DNA from: Caproiciproducens sp. NJN-50
Lineage (GTDB): Bacteria; Bacillota; Clostridia; Oscillospirales; Acutalibacteraceae
DNA length: 64,000 nucleotides
Direction: 5' to 3'
Assembly (NCBI RefSeq): GCF_004103755.1
Contig: NZ_CP035283.1
Location: forward strand, 186,001 to 250,000
Shown here: positions 38,909 to 46,859 of the stretch, piece after piece
Layout of the letters: each line of letters starts with the position of its first letter
Position numbering within the stretch: the first letter of the stretch is position 1
The notes under the pieces: generated by a model
The model's database searches: none
Told to the model about the DNA's origin: nothing
The model's input: the letters and a program-made list of their open reading frames with translations, nothing else
Made by a program: the position numbers and the translations under genes

Positions 38909-41530
38909 TTGGAATGGCAGAGCCTGACAAAAGAAGACTGTGCGGAAAAACTGAAAACCAGCCTGCGGAAAGGTCTCACGCCGCCGCAGGCGGCCGAGCG
39001 GCTGCGCGAGTATGGAAACAACGAGCTGACCCGGCCGAAAAGGAAAAGCCTGTTCCTCCGCTTTGTGGCTCAGCTTTCCGATTTTATGGTGATCATCCTG
39101 CTCATTGCGGCGGGCGTTTCGTTTGTGACCTCCTGGCTCCAGCGGGACAGCGACTATATCGACGCGATTATCATCCTGATTATTGTCGCGGTCGACGCGG
39201 TGACGGGGCTGATCCAGGAAAGCCGGGCGGAACGGGCGATCGAGGCGCTCCAAAGGCTTTCCAGCCCGAAGGCCCGCGTCATCCGGTCGGGAAAGGAATT
39301 CGAAATCCCGGCGGAGGAGCTGGTCCCCGGCGACCTTGTCGCGGTGGAAACGGGCGACCTGGTGCCCGCGGATCTCCGCCTGACCGAATCGGTGGACCTG
39401 AAGGCGGAGGAAAGCGCGCTGACCGGGGAGAGCCTCCCCGGGGAAAAGGACGCCGATTCCGTATATCCGGCCGGAACGCCGCTGGGCGACCGGCATAATT
39501 TTTTGTATTCCACCAGTTCCGTCACCGCCGGCCGCGGGCGCGGGATCGTCGTGGAGACCGGCATGAGCACGCAGGTCGGCAGGATCGCGCACATGATCGG
39601 CCGGGAGGCCGCGCCGCAGACTCCGCTCCAGAAAAAGCTGGCGCAGACGGGCCGCATGCTGGGCGCGGGCGCGCTCGTCATCTGCCTTGTGATCTTTATC
39701 ATGGGGCTGATCCAGAAAATAGACCCGCTGGAGATGTTCCTGATCGCCATCAGCCTTGCCGTCGCCGCAATCCCGGAGGGGCTGCCCGCGGTCGTCACCG
39801 TCACGCTTGCCGTCGGAGTCCGGCGCATGGCGGCGAAACGGGCGATCGTCCGGCGAATGCCGGCGGTGGAGACGCTCGGCAGCGCAAGCGTGATCTGCTC
39901 CGACAAAACGGGCACGCTGACGCAGAACCGCATGACGGTCGTGGAGCTGCAGAGTGCAGCGGGCAGGCTCGCGGCGGATTCGGCGGAAGGCCGGCTGCTG
40001 CTGGAAACAGCTTCACTTTGCACGAACTGCGTCAGTTCCGGCGGCAAGCTCCGGGGGGATCCCACCGAGACCGCCCTAGTCCGCGCGGCGTCCGCCGATC
40101 CCGGCAGGCTGGAGCAGCGGTTTCCCCGCGTCAGGGAGTTCCCGTTTTCCAGCGAGCGCAAGCGGATGACCACCGTGCACCGTCTGCCGGGCGGGCGCTG
40201 CCGGATCGTCACTAAGGGCGCGCCGGACGTCCTGCTGCGGTACTGCTCGTCCGGAACCGAGGGGATGGAGCGCAGAAACGAGGAGATGGCGTCGCGGGCG
40301 CTGCGGGTGCTCGGCGTTGCCTGCCGTGACGCGGACCGCCCCCCGCAGAGTGCCGAGGAGGCCGAACAGGGCCTTGTTTTTCTGGGGCTGGTCGGAATGA
40401 TCGACCCGCCCCGCCCGGAGGCGGAGCGGGCCGTCAGGATGTGCAAACAGGCCGGGATCCGCCCGGTCATGATCACCGGAGACCATGCGGCGACGGCTGC
40501 GGCGATCGCCGTCCGCCTCGGGATCGCGGAGAGCGCCGGAAATGTTGTGACCGGTCCGGAGCTGGACCGCATGTCCGACGCGGAACTGAGTGGAAAGGTC
40601 AGCCGTCTCTCCGTGTTTGCCCGTGTTTCTCCGGAGCATAAAGTGCGCATTGTCCGGGCGTTCCAGTCCCGCGGCGAGGTTGTGGCGATGACCGGCGACG
40701 GCGTCAACGACGCCCCGGCCCTGCGGGCGGCGGACATCGGCTGCGCGATGGGGATTTCCGGGACGGACGTGGCCAAGGCCGCTTCCGACATGATCCTGAC
40801 CGACGACAACTTTGCCACGATCGTCGCGGCCGTCCGGGAGGGGCGCGGGATTTATCAGAATATCCGCAAAACCGTGCATTTTCTGATCAGCTGCAATATC
40901 GGGGAGCTTCTGACGGTGTTCGTCGGATTTTTGCTGAGGCTGCCCAGCCCTCTTCTCGCGATCCAGCTTCTCTGGGTGAACCTGGTCACCGATTCCCTGC
41001 CGGCACTCGCGCTCGGCGTGGAACCGATCGGCGGCGACGTGATGAACCAAAAACCCGTGCGCCGCGGCGAAAGCGTTTTTTCCGGGGGAATGGGTTACAA
41101 TATTCTGGTGGAGGGCTGCTTGATCGGCTCGCTTTCCCTGCTGGCGTACAGCATCGGGCGCGCGTTTTTCGACGTGGACCCGGCGTCCCCGTTTATCGGG
41201 CGGACCATGGCGTTTGCCGTTCTGAGCCTTTCACAGGTGGTACATACGTTCAATATGCGCTCCGACAGCTCCGTGTTCCGCGCCGGTCTGTTTGCCAACC
41301 CAAAGCTGGTTCTGGCGGCCGTCGCCTGCGTCTTTCTTCAGGCGGCTGTCATCGCGGTGCCGCCGCTCGCGGCGGTTTTTAAAACGGCGGTGCTGACGGG
41401 CCGGCAGTGGGCGGTTGTGGCGGCGCTGTCGCTTGCGCCGCTCTTTGTGGTGGAGGCGGAAAAAGCCGCCCGGCAGCGTGCCGCTGCACCCGCGCCCCGC
41501 CGTTTTACCCGGAGAGAACCGAAAGTTTAG
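38909..41530 (+). CDS. Calcium-transporting P-type ATPase
   Basis: An 873-residue P2A-type pump. Visible are the N-terminal cation-ATPase domain (GLTPPQAAERLREYGNNEL), the actuator TGES loop (ALTGESLPGEKD), the ion-site TM4 motif AIPEGLPAVV, the phosphorylation motif CSDKTGTLT with D at about residue 332, the KGAPDVLL nucleotide-binding segment, TGDGVNDAPAL and the TM6 motif NLVTDSLPALALG. TTG start with AGGAG upstream. Probably exports Ca2+ (or Mn2+). Monocistronic. Confidence 0.93.
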   Translation: MEWQSLTKEDCAEKLKTSLRKGLTPPQAAERLREYGNNELTRPKRKSLFLRFVAQLSDFMVIILLIAAGVSFVTSWLQRDSDYIDAIIILIIVAVDAVTGLIQESRAERAIEALQRLSSPKARVIRSGKEFEIPAEELVPGDLVAVETGDLVPADLRLTESVDLKAEESALTGESLPGEKDADSVYPAGTPLGDRHNFLYSTSSVTAGRGRGIVVETGMSTQVGRIAHMIGREAAPQTPLQKKLAQTGRMLGAGALVICLVIFIMGLIQKIDPLEMFLIAISLAVAAIPEGLPAVVTVTLAVGVRRMAAKRAIVRRMPAVETLGSASVICSDKTGTLTQNRMTVVELQSAAGRLAADSAEGRLLLETASLCTNCVSSGGKLRGDPTETALVRAASADPGRLEQRFPRVREFPFSSERKRMTTVHRLPGGRCRIVTKGAPDVLLRYCSSGTEGMERRNEEMASRALRVLGVACRDADRPPQSAEEAEQGLVFLGLVGMIDPPRPEAERAVRMCKQAGIRPVMITGDHAATAAAIAVRLGIAESAGNVVTGPELDRMSDAELSGKVSRLSVFARVSPEHKVRIVRAFQSRGEVVAMTGDGVNDAPALRAADIGCAMGISGTDVAKAASDMILTDDNFATIVAAVREGRGIYQNIRKTVHFLISCNIGELLTVFVGFLLRLPSPLLAIQLLWVNLVTDSLPALALGVEPIGGDVMNQKPVRRGESVFSGGMGYNILVEGCLIGSLSLLAYSIGRAFFDVDPASPFIGRTMAFAVLSLSQVVHTFNMRSDSSVFRAGLFANPKLVLAAVACVFLQAAVIAVPPLAAVFKTAVLTGRQWAVVAALSLAPLFVVEAEKAARQRAAAPAPRRFTRREPKV

Positions 41531-41533
41531 GCT

Positions 41534-41559
41534 GGCGGGAGAGTTGACAAATGCTCCCG
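41534..41559 (+). repeat. 26-bp palindromic repeat, copy 4
   Basis: GGCGGGAGAG (41534-41543), 10 variable bases, CTCCCG (41554-41559). It starts 3 bp after the Ca2+ ATPase stop codon. Confidence 0.7.
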
Positions 41560-41564
41560 AAACG

Positions 41565-41824
41565 GCAAAGTTGGGAACAGTCTGGAGAATTGTCCGGTGC
41601 TGCGGATTTTCCCTCTCAGAGAAAGCGCGGTCTCACTGGGCGGTTCGGAGGGTAAAGGCTCCCGCAGGGCCTTCGTGTCAGCCGTAGGTGCTTCCTGTCC
41701 GGAGGACCGGCCGTGGCTGAAAAGCTGGGAGCGGTTCGGAGAATTTGTTCGGCACTGCGGGTCCGCCCTCTCAGGAAAGCATGCCTCATTGGGCGGGACG
41801 GGGGATAAAAGCTCCCCTTACAGG
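41565..41824 (+). repeat. Two diverged direct repeats of about 105 bp
   Basis: Unit 1 (about 41565-41672) and unit 2 (about 41721-41824) share the order AAGyTGGGArC, GGAGAATTkGT, CTGCGG, CCCTCTCAG, TGGGCGG and GGCTCCC/AGCTCCC with scattered differences. Neither has a credible gene. They fill the gap between the ATPase and the small membrane protein. Confidence 0.5.
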
Positions 41825-41825
41825 A

Positions 41826-41880
41826 CCCAAAAACGAACGGACCCCGCTGAAAGGGACATTGTCCCTTTCAGCGGGGTCCG
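41826..41880 (-). terminator. Terminator with 21-bp perfect stem
   Basis: Arms of 21 bp (CGGACCCCGCTGAAAGGGAC and complement) with a single-base centre at 41839-41880; on the minus strand it is followed by TTCGTTTTTGG. It serves the small Cys-rich membrane protein gene. Confidence 0.75.
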
Positions 41881-41894
41881 CAACCATGAATGCC

Positions 41895-42047
41895 TCAGCG
41901 CTTGCGGTTGATATCCGCGGGTTCTTCAAATCCTCCGCAGCTGCCGCAGTCACCGCCGCAGCCGCCGTGACTCAGGGAATCCACCGAATGGAATCCCAGG
42001 AACGCGAGCGCGGCAACGATCAGACTGATCAGAATCCAGGCCGCCAT
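41895..42047 (-). CDS. Small Cys/Gly-rich single-span membrane protein, 50 residues
   Basis: ATG at 42047 preceded by GGGAGGTGA on the minus strand; stop at 41895, then a strong terminator. One transmembrane helix (residues 3-20) is followed by GGCGGDCGSCGG with three closely spaced cysteines. Size and layout are those of the FeoB-associated Cys-rich membrane protein family, though no feoB is near. Metal binding is a reasonable inference. Confidence 0.65.
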   Translation of the reverse strand: MAAWILISLIVAALAFLGFHSVDSLSHGGCGGDCGSCGGFEEPADINRKR

Positions 42048-42149
42048 TCGATCACCTCCCACGACAGAATCTGTATGATGAATTTTTCAGGGCGTTCCAC
42101 GCGGGAACGCCCGCTGGTTAGCTTGAACTTACTGTCTGGATCCAGTGTA

Positions 42150-43280
42150 TCACGGTTTCGTCCGGCTGTCAAGCGGAGGCTGTTTGGCGCCGGAGGAACT
42201 TTCGCGGTGCTCGAACAGGGTGGGAAGCTTTCCGGATTTTGTCAGCGTCTGGTACAGAATCATCAGCAGCGGAATATAGATCAGAATCCAGAAATTTTTG
42301 GCGACCAGGGCGAAATAGATGGCGGCCAGCATCGAAAGAGGGTGGATATCGATGGAGGACGAGACGATTTTCGGCTCGATGATCTGCCGGATGGCGGTGA
42401 TGATCAGCCAGCACACAAGAAGGGCGCCGGCCGTGAAATAGTTGCCTGTGAAAAGGTAGAAGCAGGAAATTGGAATGTAGATCGTCCCAGGGCCGAGGAC
42501 CGGCAGGATATCCGCGATGCCGGTGATTAGGCTGAATACGAGGGGATACGGCACGCCGAGCACGATAAAAACAATGAGTGTCTCCACAAACGTGATAAAA
42601 TAGATCAGGAGATAGGAACCGATGTATTTTCCGCTGAGGCTGCGCCCGTTGCGGGAGTAATTGCGAAGGTCGTCCGCGCCGCCGGCCGTGAAAAGCCCAA
42701 GCAGCGAATTCTTGATTTTCCGCATGTCTTTGGAAAAAAAGTAAGTGGAAAAGATCATGACGATGAACATGGTGAAAATGGCGGGAAGGGAGGTTAGAAA
42801 GCCGAGGACGGCGCTGAGCGTTTTGGTCGCGAGGGAAAGGCCCGTCTGCGCCAGGTTCAGCATCTTCTCCTGGTTCTGCTGAAGGAATCCCGCGTCAAAA
42901 TGATTGATGGCGTCGTTGAACTGCTGGATCAGGGAGCTGAACGGCGAGGTCAGAGGGCCCAGGTCCGACGGTTTCAGGGTGGAGATATAGGCGATCAGAT
43001 TGCTGATTTCACGGATCAGCCACAATCCGATCAGGAACAGCAGGCCGAACAGGACCGCGTAGACCGCGAGAGTCGCCACCGCCGCGGCCGCGGTCTGGTG
43101 GAAATGAAGCCTGCGGCGCAGGCACTCGATCAGCGGCTGGGCCAGCAGGGCCAGCAGAAAGCCGGCGAGAAACGGAAAGGTGTATTTCAGTGTTGCCGCG
43201 AACAGAAGAAACCCGGCGGTATAACAGACCAGAAACACCAAAAGAGGCCTGATCCGGATCAGCTGGTGCTTGTCGAACAA
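42150..43280 (-). CDS. AI-2E family transporter (YtvI-like)
   Basis: A 376-residue polytopic membrane protein of the AI-2E/PerM family with about seven helices: FPFLAGFLLALLAQPLIE at the N-terminus, the YSRNGRSLSGKYIGSYLLIYF segment in the middle and ILPVLGPGTIYIPISCF near residue 255 are typical of the sporulation-associated YtvI group. TTG start with AAGGGGG upstream. Transport substrate unknown; a link to sporulation is by family only. Confidence 0.8.
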   Translation of the reverse strand: MFDKHQLIRIRPLLVFLVCYTAGFLLFAATLKYTFPFLAGFLLALLAQPLIECLRRRLHFHQTAAAAVATLAVYAVLFGLLFLIGLWLIREISNLIAYISTLKPSDLGPLTSPFSSLIQQFNDAINHFDAGFLQQNQEKMLNLAQTGLSLATKTLSAVLGFLTSLPAIFTMFIVMIFSTYFFSKDMRKIKNSLLGLFTAGGADDLRNYSRNGRSLSGKYIGSYLLIYFITFVETLIVFIVLGVPYPLVFSLITGIADILPVLGPGTIYIPISCFYLFTGNYFTAGALLVCWLIITAIRQIIEPKIVSSSIDIHPLSMLAAIYFALVAKNFWILIYIPLLMILYQTLTKSGKLPTLFEHRESSSGAKQPPLDSRTKP

Positions 43281-43349
43281 CGAAAAACCCCCTTGTCAAT
43301 TGAATCGGAATAGAGTATATTCATTATAACGTACAAAAGCGGAAAAAGA

Positions 43350-43388
43350 AAGAAAAAAAGGGCGTTCCGCACCGGGCTGCGGAACGCT
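43350..43388 (-). terminator. Terminator of the XRE gene
   Basis: Arms GCGTTCCGCA (43362-43371) and TGCGGAACGC (43378-43387), followed on the minus strand by CCCTTTTTTTC. Confidence 0.85.
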
Positions 43389-43401
43389 CTCACACCGGAA
43401 C

Positions 43402-43659
43402 TTATTTTTCCCTGCCCAAAAGCCAATCCACAGAAACATTGAGGATATTGGCAAGCGCCGAAAGCTCGAAATCCGTCACATAACGAATCTGTCCTTCCAG
43501 TTTGGACAGGCCGGAAGCATTCATGTCGACTCCGTTGACCTGAAGCTGAGCCAAAAGCTCTTTTTGCTTCATACCCTGATTTTTGCGTGCCATTTCGACG
43601 CGCGCACCCACCAAGTTGCGGGTTCCAAGTGCTTGTTTGCGCAATCTCAATTCGTTCAT
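43402..43659 (-). CDS. XRE-family transcriptional regulator
   Basis: An 85-residue single-domain Cro/C1-type repressor: VGARVEMARKNQGMKQKELL, MNASGLSKLEGQ and a FELSALANILNVSVDWLLG ending. The ATG at 43659 has GAGGAG immediately adjacent, too close for normal use; a TTG three codons later (43650) has ideal 9-nt spacing and may be the true start. Transcribed from a strong promoter and followed by a strong terminator. Target unknown. Confidence 0.82.
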   Translation of the reverse strand: MNELRLRKQALGTRNLVGARVEMARKNQGMKQKELLAQLQVNGVDMNASGLSKLEGQIRYVTDFELSALANILNVSVDWLLGREK

Positions 43660-43780
43660 CTCCTCGTAGCATATTTTGGTTTTGCATACACTTCTTTTTC
43701 ACAAGACTGTGTTTGCCGGCAGGATTCGGCAAAACAGTTCTTTTCCGGGACCGAATCTACCAATTTTACCGACAGTGCTT

Positions 43781-43809
43781 AGTATAATATCTTTTTGTTA
43801 TTATTGCAA
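43781..43809 (-). promoter_or_regulatory. Promoter of the XRE gene
   Basis: Minus strand TTGCAA (43809-43804), 17 bp, TATACT (43786-43781). The leader is about 115 nt. Confidence 0.7.
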
Positions 43810-44183
43810 TAAAAAATGGATTTTTTTCACCTGATTCGCCATATTATTAGAAAAAGTTTATAATTTAGACTAAGTGCCAAAATACAATATTATTTTACCA
43901 GGGCATGATAAAATTATTCTTTATTAGGAACTTAAATTTGAGCTTTGCTTTGACTGGCCGGACACCGCAGAACGAACGGCCGTAAGTTCCGGCCATTTCC
44001 TGCTTACTGTCCTGCGGACGGCAGCCGGCCCGGCCGCAGGGGACCGGACGGACCCATGCCGCCGCTAAGCCTGTGACACGCCGTTGTGCGATTGTCTCAA
44101 GCTTTCGTGTCAATCTATAATATGTCGGCCTGAGGATTGGAAGTCACAGTAATTTTTGAATCATAATTTCGGGGGATGTTTTT
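43810..44183. other. Intergenic region upstream of nicotinate phosphoribosyltransferase
   Basis: About 370 bp. The left part (43810-43930) is AT-rich, the rest GC-rich with several short palindromes (for example CCGGCCCGGCCG near 44026). No gene or recognised riboswitch. The pncB promoter lies at 44092-44121. Confidence 0.4.
44092..44121 (+). promoter_or_regulatory. Promoter of nicotinate phosphoribosyltransferase
   Basis: TTGTCT (44092-44097), 18 bp, TATAAT (44116-44121). Confidence 0.5.
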
Positions 44184-45653
44184 TTGGAAAAGAACAGTGA
44201 AAAAAGTAAGAACCTGACCATGCTGACCGATTTTTACGAGATCACCATGGCGAACGGGTATTTCACGAACGGGTACCGGAACACCATTGTCTATTTTGAC
44301 ATGTTCTTCCGTGAAATACCGGACAGCGGAGGGTACGCCATTATGGCGGGCGTTCAGCAGCTTGTGGATTACCTGAAGAACCTGAAATTCACGCCGGAGG
44401 ATATCGACTATCTCCACAACTGCAAAATCTTTAATGAGGAGTTTATCCGCTACCTGGAGAATTTCCGCTTCTGCTGCGACGTCTGGTCGGTGCCCGAGGG
44501 AATGCCGATCTTCCCCGGCGAGCCGATCCTCACCGTGCGCGGGCCGGTGATCCAGGCCCAGTTCATTGAGACCATGATCCTGCTGACCATCAATCACCAG
44601 AGCCTGATCGCGACAAAGGCGAACCGCATCTGCCGCGCGGCGGAGGGCAGGCCGGTCATGGAGTTCGGGTCCCGGCGCGCGCAGGGCGCCGACGGCGCGA
44701 TCCTGGGGGCGCGCGCCGCTTACATCGGCGGCTGCTGCGGCACGGCCTGCACCATCTGCGACCGGGAATACAGCGTTCCGGCCCTCGGCACGATGGCGCA
44801 CAGCTGGATCCAGCTCTTTGACACGGAGCTCGACGCGTTCCGCGCCTATGCGCGGGAATACCCGCAGAGCTGCACGCTGCTGGTCGACACCTACAATGTT
44901 CTCAAATCGGGCGTTCCCCACGCGATCCAGGTGTTCCGGGAGGAGATTCTGCCGCGCGGCTTCCGGCCCGCCGGCATCCGCATCGACAGCGGCGACATCA
45001 CCTATCTTTCCAAGCGGGCCAGAAAGATGCTGGACGAAGCCGGCTTTCCGGACTGCAAAATCTGCGCCTCCAACTCGCTGGACGAATATATCATCCGGGA
45101 TATGCTGATCCAGGGGGCGAAGGTGGACAGCTTCGGCGTCGGCGAACGCATGATCACTTCGTCCAGCCATCCGGTGTTCGGCGGGGTGTACAAGCTCAGC
45201 GGGGTGGAAAACAGGGACGGCGGCGTCACGCCGAAAATCAAAATCAGTGAAAATGTGTCGAAAATCACCACCCCGGGTTTCAAAAGGCTCTGGCGCCTTT
45301 ACGACCGCGCGAGCGGCAAGGCGCTCGCGGATGTCATCACTCTTTCCGACGAGGTGATCGACGACACGCGCCCCTATGAAATTTTCGACCCGGATTTTGT
45401 CTGGAAGCGCAAGACTCTCCGGAATTTCAGGGCGGAGGACATCCGCGTTCAGCTGTTCCGGAACGGGAACAGCCTCACGGAAAAGCAGTCCCTGAAGGCT
45501 CTCCAGTCCTTCTGCTCCCGGCAGGTGGATACGCTCTGGGACGAGGTCAAGCGGTTTGAAAATCCCCACCGCTATTACGTCGATCTGTCCCGCAAGCTGT
45601 GGGATGTGAAGAGCAGGCTGATTTCCGAATATTCCTTCGAGCCGGACGCTTGA
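44184..45653 (+). CDS. pncB: Nicotinate phosphoribosyltransferase
   Basis: Converts nicotinate and PRPP to nicotinate mononucleotide in NAD salvage. The 489-residue protein opens with LTDFYEITMANGYF, contains EFGSRRAQGADGA, GTMAHSWIQ (catalytic histidine), the VDTYNVLKSG segment and GIRIDSGDITYLSK, all conserved in this family. TTG start after GGGGGA. Monocistronic, ending close to the rnpB promoter. Confidence 0.94.
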   Translation: MEKNSEKSKNLTMLTDFYEITMANGYFTNGYRNTIVYFDMFFREIPDSGGYAIMAGVQQLVDYLKNLKFTPEDIDYLHNCKIFNEEFIRYLENFRFCCDVWSVPEGMPIFPGEPILTVRGPVIQAQFIETMILLTINHQSLIATKANRICRAAEGRPVMEFGSRRAQGADGAILGARAAYIGGCCGTACTICDREYSVPALGTMAHSWIQLFDTELDAFRAYAREYPQSCTLLVDTYNVLKSGVPHAIQVFREEILPRGFRPAGIRIDSGDITYLSKRARKMLDEAGFPDCKICASNSLDEYIIRDMLIQGAKVDSFGVGERMITSSSHPVFGGVYKLSGVENRDGGVTPKIKISENVSKITTPGFKRLWRLYDRASGKALADVITLSDEVIDDTRPYEIFDPDFVWKRKTLRNFRAEDIRVQLFRNGNSLTEKQSLKALQSFCSRQVDTLWDEVKRFENPHRYYVDLSRKLWDVKSRLISEYSFEPDA

Positions 45654-45678
45654 CATTTTCAGCGGAATCGTTTAAAAT
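45650..45678 (+). promoter_or_regulatory. Promoter of RNase P RNA
   Basis: TTGACA (45650-45655) overlapping the pncB stop, 17 bp, TAAAAT (45673-45678). Confidence 0.85.
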
Positions 45679-45685
45679 ACACAGT

Positions 45686-46040
45686 ACTATGCGAGCAGGC
45701 CGGGCAGCCGCGGGCGCAGCGCGAAAGCGCGCGTGCGAGGAAAGTCCGAGCTCCACAGGGCGGAATAACGGCTAACGGCCGCCGGGGGCGACCCCAGGGA
45801 AAGTGCAACAGAAAGAAACCGCCGCATTTGCGGTAAGGATGGAAAGGCGGGGCAAGAGCCCACCAGCGCGCGGGAGACCGCGCGGCTCTGCAAACCCTAT
45901 TCGGAGCAACACCGCAGAGGGACGTTGCGCGCCGGCCCGGCGCGTCCCGAGAAGGTGGCATCGAGCCGCGGTGGCGACACCCGGCCAAGATAGATGGCTG
46001 CTTAAGACAGAACTCGGCTTACAGGCCTGGTCGCATTCTT
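45686..46040 (+). ncRNA. rnpB: RNase P RNA, class A
   Basis: Catalytic RNA that matures tRNA 5' ends. The closing P1 stem is formed by GCGAGCAGGCC (45691-45701) and GGCCTGGTCGC (46024-46034). The conserved core GAGGAAAGTCCGAGCTCC lies just inside P1, ACAGAAAGAAACCGCC follows at P8/P9, and the 3' core has GGCGACACCCGG and ACAGAACTCGGCTTACAG. Ends are approximate. Confidence 0.95.
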
Positions 46041-46048
46041 AAACACTG

Positions 46049-46076
46049 AAACCCCGCTGTTTTAGCGGGGTTTTTG
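46049..46076 (+). terminator. Terminator of rnpB
   Basis: Arms AACCCCGCT and AGCGGGGTT with GTTTT loop, then TTTT. Confidence 0.9.
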
Positions 46077-46127
46077 TTGCTTCGGCGGTCTTCGGCCCGC
46101 GGCGTCGGGAAAAATACCGCCTTTTTA

Positions 46128-46156
46128 TTGACACATATGTTCGATTGTGATATCAT
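46128..46156 (+). promoter_or_regulatory. Promoter of the TagI gene
   Basis: TTGACA (46128-46133), 17 bp, TATCAT (46151-46156). Confidence 0.75.
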
Positions 46157-46195
46157 ATCGCGTAGGATGGATGGAACGGAAAGGGGGATTGCGGC

Positions 46196-46774
46196 ATGAC
46201 GCGCTGCGGCTGGTGCGAATCGGACGATCTGTACCGCGCCTATCACGACGAGGAATGGGGAGTTCCCGTCCACGACGACCGGAAGCACTTTGAATTTCTG
46301 GTGCTGGAATCCGCTCAGGCGGGGCTGAGCTGGATCACCATCCTGCGCAAGCGGGAGGCTTACCGGACTGCGTTCGACGGGTTCGACCCGGAAAAGATCG
46401 CCGCCTACGGCGAGGATAAACTATTGGAACTGATGAAGAATCCCGGCATCATCCGGAACCGCAGAAAAATAGAATCTGCGGTGAACAACGCCCGCCGGTT
46501 TCTGGAAGTACAGAGGGAATTCGGAAGCTTCGACCGGTACATCTGGAATTTTGTCGGGGGAAAGCCGGTGGTCGGGCACTACGGGACGCTCGATGAAATT
46601 CCGGCGAAAACGGAGCTTTCAGAGGCCGTCAGCCGGGATCTGAAAAAAAGGGGGTTCCAGTTTCTCGGTCCGGTTATCGTCTATTCCCACCTGCAGGCGA
46701 CCGGGCTGGTCAACGACCACCTGGATTCCTGCTTTCGGAAAAACTGTTCGGAACCGGCGGCAAAGCCGGGATGA
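46196..46774 (+). CDS. tag: DNA-3-methyladenine glycosylase I
   Basis: Base-excision repair enzyme that removes 3-methyladenine. The 192-residue protein has the zinc-ligand start RCGWCES, YHDEEWGVPVHDD, the SAQAGLSWITILRKREAY segment and the late HLQATGLVNDH region with the remaining zinc ligands. ATG at 46196 with GGGGG upstream. A stand-alone gene; with the Ogt-like fusion at 14 kb it is the second alkylation-repair gene in the window. Confidence 0.94.
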   Translation: MTRCGWCESDDLYRAYHDEEWGVPVHDDRKHFEFLVLESAQAGLSWITILRKREAYRTAFDGFDPEKIAAYGEDKLLELMKNPGIIRNRRKIESAVNNARRFLEVQREFGSFDRYIWNFVGGKPVVGHYGTLDEIPAKTELSEAVSRDLKKRGFQFLGPVIVYSHLQATGLVNDHLDSCFRKNCSEPAAKPG

Positions 46775-46810
46775 ACCGCGCGGGAGGCCTCTGCGGCGGA
46801 ATATTAAGAA

Positions 46811-46847
46811 GGGGCGCGGGAGAGTTTCTCCCGCGCCCCTATTTTTC
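46811..46847. terminator. Terminator between tag and the hydrogenase operon
   Basis: Arms GGGGCGCGGGAGA and TCTCCCGCGCCCC around GTT, followed by TATTTTT. Confidence 0.9.
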
Positions 46848-46859
46848 TGCGAGCCTCTT

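Noticed and set aside
42088..42112. Hairpin GGGCGTTCC/GGAACGCCC as the terminator of the YtvI-like gene
   Set aside because: The stem is good but there is no convincing T-run on the minus strand, so it was not listed as a terminator.
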